64,000 nucleotides of DNA, taken from Streptomyces sp. NBC_00286. Lineage in GTDB: Bacteria > Actinomycetota > Actinomycetes > Streptomycetales > Streptomycetaceae. The stretch spans positions 2,542,001-2,606,000 of the forward strand of contig NZ_CP108054.1 of NCBI RefSeq assembly GCF_036173125.1, in the 5' to 3' direction. Below the pieces are notes generated by a model. It made no database searches. It saw only the letters and a list, made by a program, of their open reading frames with translations, and was not told the DNA's origin. Positions 60,948 through 64,000 of the stretch are shown here, one piece after another; positions within the stretch are counted from its first letter, which is position 1, and each line of letters opens with the position of its first letter. The position numbers were made by a program, and so were the translations under genes.

Positions 60948-61607
60948 CTATCCGGTGACTCCGTACGGTTTCGGATCACGCCAGCGGTCGAAAGGCCGGT
61001 CAAGTGTGTACTTGCCGTCCTCCCCGAGAACGAGCATCCGCGTCTCCCCGTTCCCGGGGTTCACCAGGCACTCGAACTCCGCGACCGACCAGTGGAACCA
61101 GCGCATGCAGAACAGCCGCATGGCCAGCCCGTGCGTCACTATGAGCACGTTCGGCGGATGGTCGGGCGCCTCGAAGCTGCGGAACAGGCTTTCCAGGAAG
61201 CCGCCGACCCGGTCGTACACGTCGGCACCGGACTCCCCCTGCGCGAAGCGGTAGAAGAAGTGCCCGTACGCGTCGCGGTACGCCTTCTGCTGGCGTACGT
61301 CCTCCCGGTCCTGCCAGTTGCCCCAGTCCTGCTCACGCAGCCGCGGCTCCTCGCGTACGCGCACGAGTTCGGGGTCGAGATGGAAGGCGCGGAATGTCTC
61401 GTGCGTACGGCGGTACGGGGATACGTAAACGCTTACGCGCTCATGGCCGAAGACCTCCCGAAGCCGCTTGCCCGTCTCTTCCGCCTGCCGCCATCCCGTC
61501 TCGGTGAGGGCCAGTGCGTGGTCGGGTTCGCGTTCGTACACGGTGTCATCGGCATTGCCCACCGACTCGCCGTGCCGGACAAGGACGATGCGCCGTGGTC
61601 GTGCCAT
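60948..61607 (-). CDS. histidine phosphatase (phosphoglycerate mutase-like) family protein
   Basis: Cytosolic phosphatase of 219 aa. The phosphohistidine motif is RRIVLVRHGESVGNADDTVY. A second Arg lies in VYVSPYRRTHETF, the proton-donor region is LREQDWGNWQDRE, and the second His is in NVLIVTHGLAMRLFCMRWFH. The metabolite substrate is unknown; members act on phospho-sugars, nucleotides or cofactors. It heads a two-gene operon with the ADP-ribosylglycohydrolase. The 122-bp region upstream contains three TGACCGC copies (about 61680-61720). Confidence 0.92.
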   Translation of the reverse strand: MARPRRIVLVRHGESVGNADDTVYEREPDHALALTETGWRQAEETGKRLREVFGHERVSVYVSPYRRTHETFRAFHLDPELVRVREEPRLREQDWGNWQDREDVRQQKAYRDAYGHFFYRFAQGESGADVYDRVGGFLESLFRSFEAPDHPPNVLIVTHGLAMRLFCMRWFHWSVAEFECLVNPGNGETRMLVLGEDGKYTLDRPFDRWRDPKPYGVTG

Positions 61608-61729
61608 GCCAAAACCCTAGATCGGATCGCGCCGGATCGAGCACTCGTACGGGCCTCATACGGCGGAGGTCACACAACTGTGACCGCTTCAGATCGTCCG
61701 TGACCGCCCGTGACCGCCCATAACGGCTT

Positions 61730-62335
61730 TCAGACCGTCCAGCTCGGTTCCAGCTCCACGATGTCGCCCGCGAGGGCCGCCACATCCGCCTCGATCTGGG
61801 CCCGCAGGGCAAGCCGCTCGACGCGCTCGACGCGGTACTTGCCGTGTTCGGCGGCAGACTGCCACATCGACAGCACCAGGAACTCATAACCGGGCGCCTC
61901 ACCGAACAGCCCGCGCACCATGCCGGGTGAGCCGGCCATCGCCGGATTCCACACCTTCTCCTGCATCAGCGCGAAGTGCTCGGCCCTCTCCTCGTGGACG
62001 CGGCAGTGCGCCACGCGTACCAGGTCGGCGTCCGTGAAGCGCGGCTCGAAGCCGGTCTTCACATCGAACCTGTGATCGAAGAGTTTGATATGTGGATCCT
62101 TGAAGGTGCCGGCCTGCGCGGCAGCAAGCCGGTCATGGGAGCGAGCCATGAAGGAGTCGTAGAAGGCACGGCTCTCCCAGAAGGCGAAGATATGGGCCAC
62201 TCCGGGTCGTACCCGACTCCAGCCCCCGCCCTGCCCCCGGAATCCCGGCTCCCCCAGAAGCCCCGCCCATTTCCGCTGCCCCCGTTCAAAACCGCGGCGG
62301 TCCACCACGGTGCAGCGAATCCACTTGACCAGCAC
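61730..62335 (-). CDS. YdbC-like family protein (stress-responsive barrel fold)
   Basis: The 201-aa protein opens VLVKWIRCTVVDRRGFERGQ, then HIFAFWESRAFYDSFMARSH and DPHIKLFDHRFDVKTGFEPR. These features, including the second copy-like half (LVRVAHCRVHEERAEHFALM), mark the DUF4937/YdbC type, related to antibiotic-biosynthesis monooxygenase barrels. The start is taken as GTG 62335 by family length; the RBS is weak. No enzymatic residues are known. It is divergent from the TerD gene. Confidence 0.8.
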   Translation of the reverse strand: MLVKWIRCTVVDRRGFERGQRKWAGLLGEPGFRGQGGGWSRVRPGVAHIFAFWESRAFYDSFMARSHDRLAAAQAGTFKDPHIKLFDHRFDVKTGFEPRFTDADLVRVAHCRVHEERAEHFALMQEKVWNPAMAGSPGMVRGLFGEAPGYEFLVLSMWQSAAEHGKYRVERVERLALRAQIEADVAALAGDIVELEPSWTV

Positions 62336-62487
62336 CGCGCCATCGTAAGGCCACACAACGTGGCCTTGGTCACGCTCTGGCGCAGTACATCCGCGCGAGC
62401 GCCCCCTGTTGCGTGACACGATGGACAACATGCCTCAGCTGCCCAGCAGTTGGGGCGACTGTCACTGAGGATCAGGAGGGAGATCTG

Positions 62488-63021
62488 GTGGACGGCCTCA
62501 GCAAGGGCATCAGCAAGGTGGAGGTCGGGGTGAAGTGGGACCCGAGTCCCGCCGGTGAGCCACCCACGGATCTCGACCTCGTCGCCGCGACCTACTTGGC
62601 GACGGACACCCACGAAAACCCCGACTACGTAGTGCACTTCGACAGCCGGTCCCCGGACGGCACCATCACCCTCAACCGGGACAGCAAAGACGGCAAGGGC
62701 TTCGGCTGGGACGAGGTGATGACCCTGGAGCTCGGCCGCCTGGACAACCGGTACGCGCGCGTGGTCGTCGGCGTCTGCATCCAGCAGCGCTCCGGACGCA
62801 GGACCTTCGTCGGGGTTGGCAACCCCTCGCTGCGCATCAGCGAGGGCTACACCGTCCTGGCCGAGGACGACTTCGGCGGCGTACTGGGAGCGACGTCCGC
62901 GACAGTCGCGGAGTTCGTACGCGACGACTCCGGAGAGTGGTCCTTCCACCCCGGCGTCCGAGGCTTCGACACGGACCCGGCGTCCTTCGCCAGGACCATG
63001 GGCAGCCGCCACGCATCCTGA
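62488..63021 (+). CDS. TerD family protein
   Basis: Ca2+-binding cytosolic protein of 177 aa in the tellurium-resistance/stress TerD family. Conserved segments: VDGLSKGISKVEVGVKWDPS, DLDLVAATYLATDTHENPDY, KDGKGFGWDEVMTLELGRLD and the acidic site around ILFDDFGG-like AEDDFGG. AGGAGGGA lies eight bases before GTG 62488. Many streptomycetes carry several terD copies linked to stress and development. The gene is single here, with no other ter genes near, and ends at a strong terminator shared with nrdJ. Confidence 0.9.
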   Translation: MDGLSKGISKVEVGVKWDPSPAGEPPTDLDLVAATYLATDTHENPDYVVHFDSRSPDGTITLNRDSKDGKGFGWDEVMTLELGRLDNRYARVVVGVCIQQRSGRRTFVGVGNPSLRISEGYTVLAEDDFGGVLGATSATVAEFVRDDSGEWSFHPGVRGFDTDPASFARTMGSRHAS

Positions 63022-63031
63022 CCCACTCAAG

Positions 63032-63069
63032 CCGTAAGGGGCGTACGCCCATGCGTACGCCCCTTACGG
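63032..63069. terminator. bidirectional terminator between terD-type gene and nrdJ
   Basis: CCGTAAGGGGCGTACGC (63032-63048) pairs perfectly over 17 bp with GCGTACGCCCCTTACGG (63053-63069), loop CCAT. It lies between convergent genes and is the strongest hairpin in the right half of the window. Confidence 0.9.
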
Positions 63070-63076
63070 TCATGAA

Positions 63077-64000
63077 TCAGCTGCAGCCGCTGGTGGAGCC
63101 GCAGCCCTCGCAGATGTAGCAGGACCCGGCCCGCTGCATCTTCGTACCGCAGGAGAAGCACAGGGGTGCGTCCGCCTGGATACCCAGCTGCATCTCCACC
63201 AACTCGGCGTTGGTGTGCGCCTGCTGCGGGGCAGGCCTGGCCGCCTCGACCTCGGCCCTCGGGGATGCGACGGCCTTCAGTTCCTGCGCACGGGGCGCGG
63301 ACTGGGCGAGACCCTCGACGTCTAGCTCGTCATCGGTCGGCTCGTACGAACCGGTCTCCAGGTGACGCTGACGCTCGGGGGCGGAGTGGATGCCGAGCGC
63401 GGAACGCGTCTCGAAGGGCAGGAAGTCGAGTGCCAGGCGGCGGAAGATGTAGTCGACGATCGACTGCGCCATCCGCACGTCCGGGTCGTCCGTCATACCC
63501 GCCGGCTCGAAGCGCATGTTGGTGAACTTCGAAACGTACGTCTCCAGGGGCACGCCGTACTGCAGGCCTACGGAGACGGCGATCGAGAAGGCGTCCATCA
63601 TGCCCGCGAGGGTGGAACCCTGCTTCGACATCTTCAGGAAGACCTCGCCGAGCCCGTCGTCCGGGTAGGAGTTGGCGGTCATGTAGCCCTCGGCGCCGCC
63701 CACCGTGAAGGAGGTGGTGATACCGGGACGGCCCTTCGGGAGGCGCTTGCGGACCGGGCGGTACTCGACGATCTTCTCGACCGTCTCGCGGATGGTCTCC
63801 TCCGCCTTCTCCGCGACCTTCTCCTCGTACTTCTTCGCGGAGAGGGGCTGGCCGACCTTGCAGTTGTCCCGGTAGATCGCGAGCGCCTTGACGCCCATCT
63901 TCCATGCCTCGAAGTAGACCTCCTCGACGTCCTCGACAGTCGCCGACTCCGGCAGGTTGACCGTCTTGGAGAGCGCGCCGGAGATCCAGGGCTGAATCGC
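63077..64000 (-). CDS. nrdJ: vitamin B12-dependent class II ribonucleotide reductase, C-terminal part
   Basis: Adenosylcobalamin-dependent reductase that makes deoxyribonucleotides; 307 residues of its end are visible and the rest lies beyond the right edge. Recognisable parts: [80 protein letters not shown] and, at the very end, the zinc-ribbon [20 protein letters not shown] that carries the regenerating cysteines. In Streptomyces the nrdRJ operon is controlled by NrdR and a B12 riboswitch; those sites would be outside the window. Confidence 0.96.
   Translation of the reverse strand, partial: AIQPWISGALSKTVNLPESATVEDVEEVYFEAWKMGVKALAIYRDNCKVGQPLSAKKYEEKVAEKAEETIRETVEKIVEYRPVRKRLPKGRPGITTSFTVGGAEGYMTANSYPDDGLGEVFLKMSKQGSTLAGMMDAFSIAVSVGLQYGVPLETYVSKFTNMRFEPAGMTDDPDVRMAQSIVDYIFRRLALDFLPFETRSALGIHSAPERQRHLETGSYEPTDDELDVEGLAQSAPRAQELKAVASPRAEVEAARPAPQQAHTNAELVEMQLGIQADAPLCFSCGTKMQRAGSCYICEGCGSTSGCS

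Overview
The window looks like a Streptomyces chromosome (or a very close actinomycete). GC is very high, codon third positions are almost always G or C, and GTG starts are common. Single-copy core genes sit in an order familiar from Streptomyces: hrdB (principal sigma factor) next to whiH, both topoisomerase IV genes, rnhB, nrdJ and ptsH. Gene identities were judged by reading motifs and comparing with remembered families; no database was searched.

Layout. (1) About 1-16,100 is an accessory, partly decayed zone. It holds an aldo/keto reductase with a divergent TetR regulator, an intact VapBC toxin-antitoxin pair with a clear operator palindrome, fragments of at least two transposase families, one apparently complete IS110-family element whose 5' flank folds into several hairpins (a candidate bridge RNA), and a frameshifted receptor Ser/Thr kinase with a periplasmic-binding-type sensor. 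It also holds a broken IclR gene beside a drug-efflux MFS gene, a DUF6177 gene, two secreted proteins, and several families of short dispersed repeats. Two copies of a 20-bp sequence identical to what reads as the 3' end of ychF bracket 7,940-16,038. (2) From 16,120 to the right edge the gene content is dense and core-like: tdk, a phosphodiesterase-like protein, DUF5998, a GNAT/acyl-CoA-synthetase protein, ptsH, a GntR regulator, a c-di-AMP riboswitch with an M23 peptidase, an M16 peptidase pair, parC, a CobW GTPase, two citrate-synthase-like genes (one fused to an HTH domain), an iron-box-preceded Apd1/sucrase-ferredoxin gene, a CitA/CitB-type two-component pair plus a duplicated orphan response regulator, parE, DUF7455, a secreted trypsin-like protease, hrdB and whiH. 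It continues with an ATPase-permease fusion, a NUDIX/HTH protein, DUF4192, a RecQ-PRTase fusion, rnhB, a TetR/MFS pair with twin operators, a large membrane protein, an ADP-ribosylglycohydrolase with a histidine phosphatase, a YdbC-like gene, TerD and nrdJ (cut by the edge).

How the genes work together. Topoisomerase IV (parC/parE) handles decatenation. hrdB and whiH govern vegetative transcription and sporulation. The M23 peptidase is probably controlled by c-di-AMP through its leader. Iron probably controls the Apd1-like gene through a box touching its start codon. Both TetR/target pairs and the HTH-citrate synthase have palindromes suited to local autoregulation. Structures and repeats reported here were found by eye; alignment, folding and genome-wide counts are needed to quantify them.
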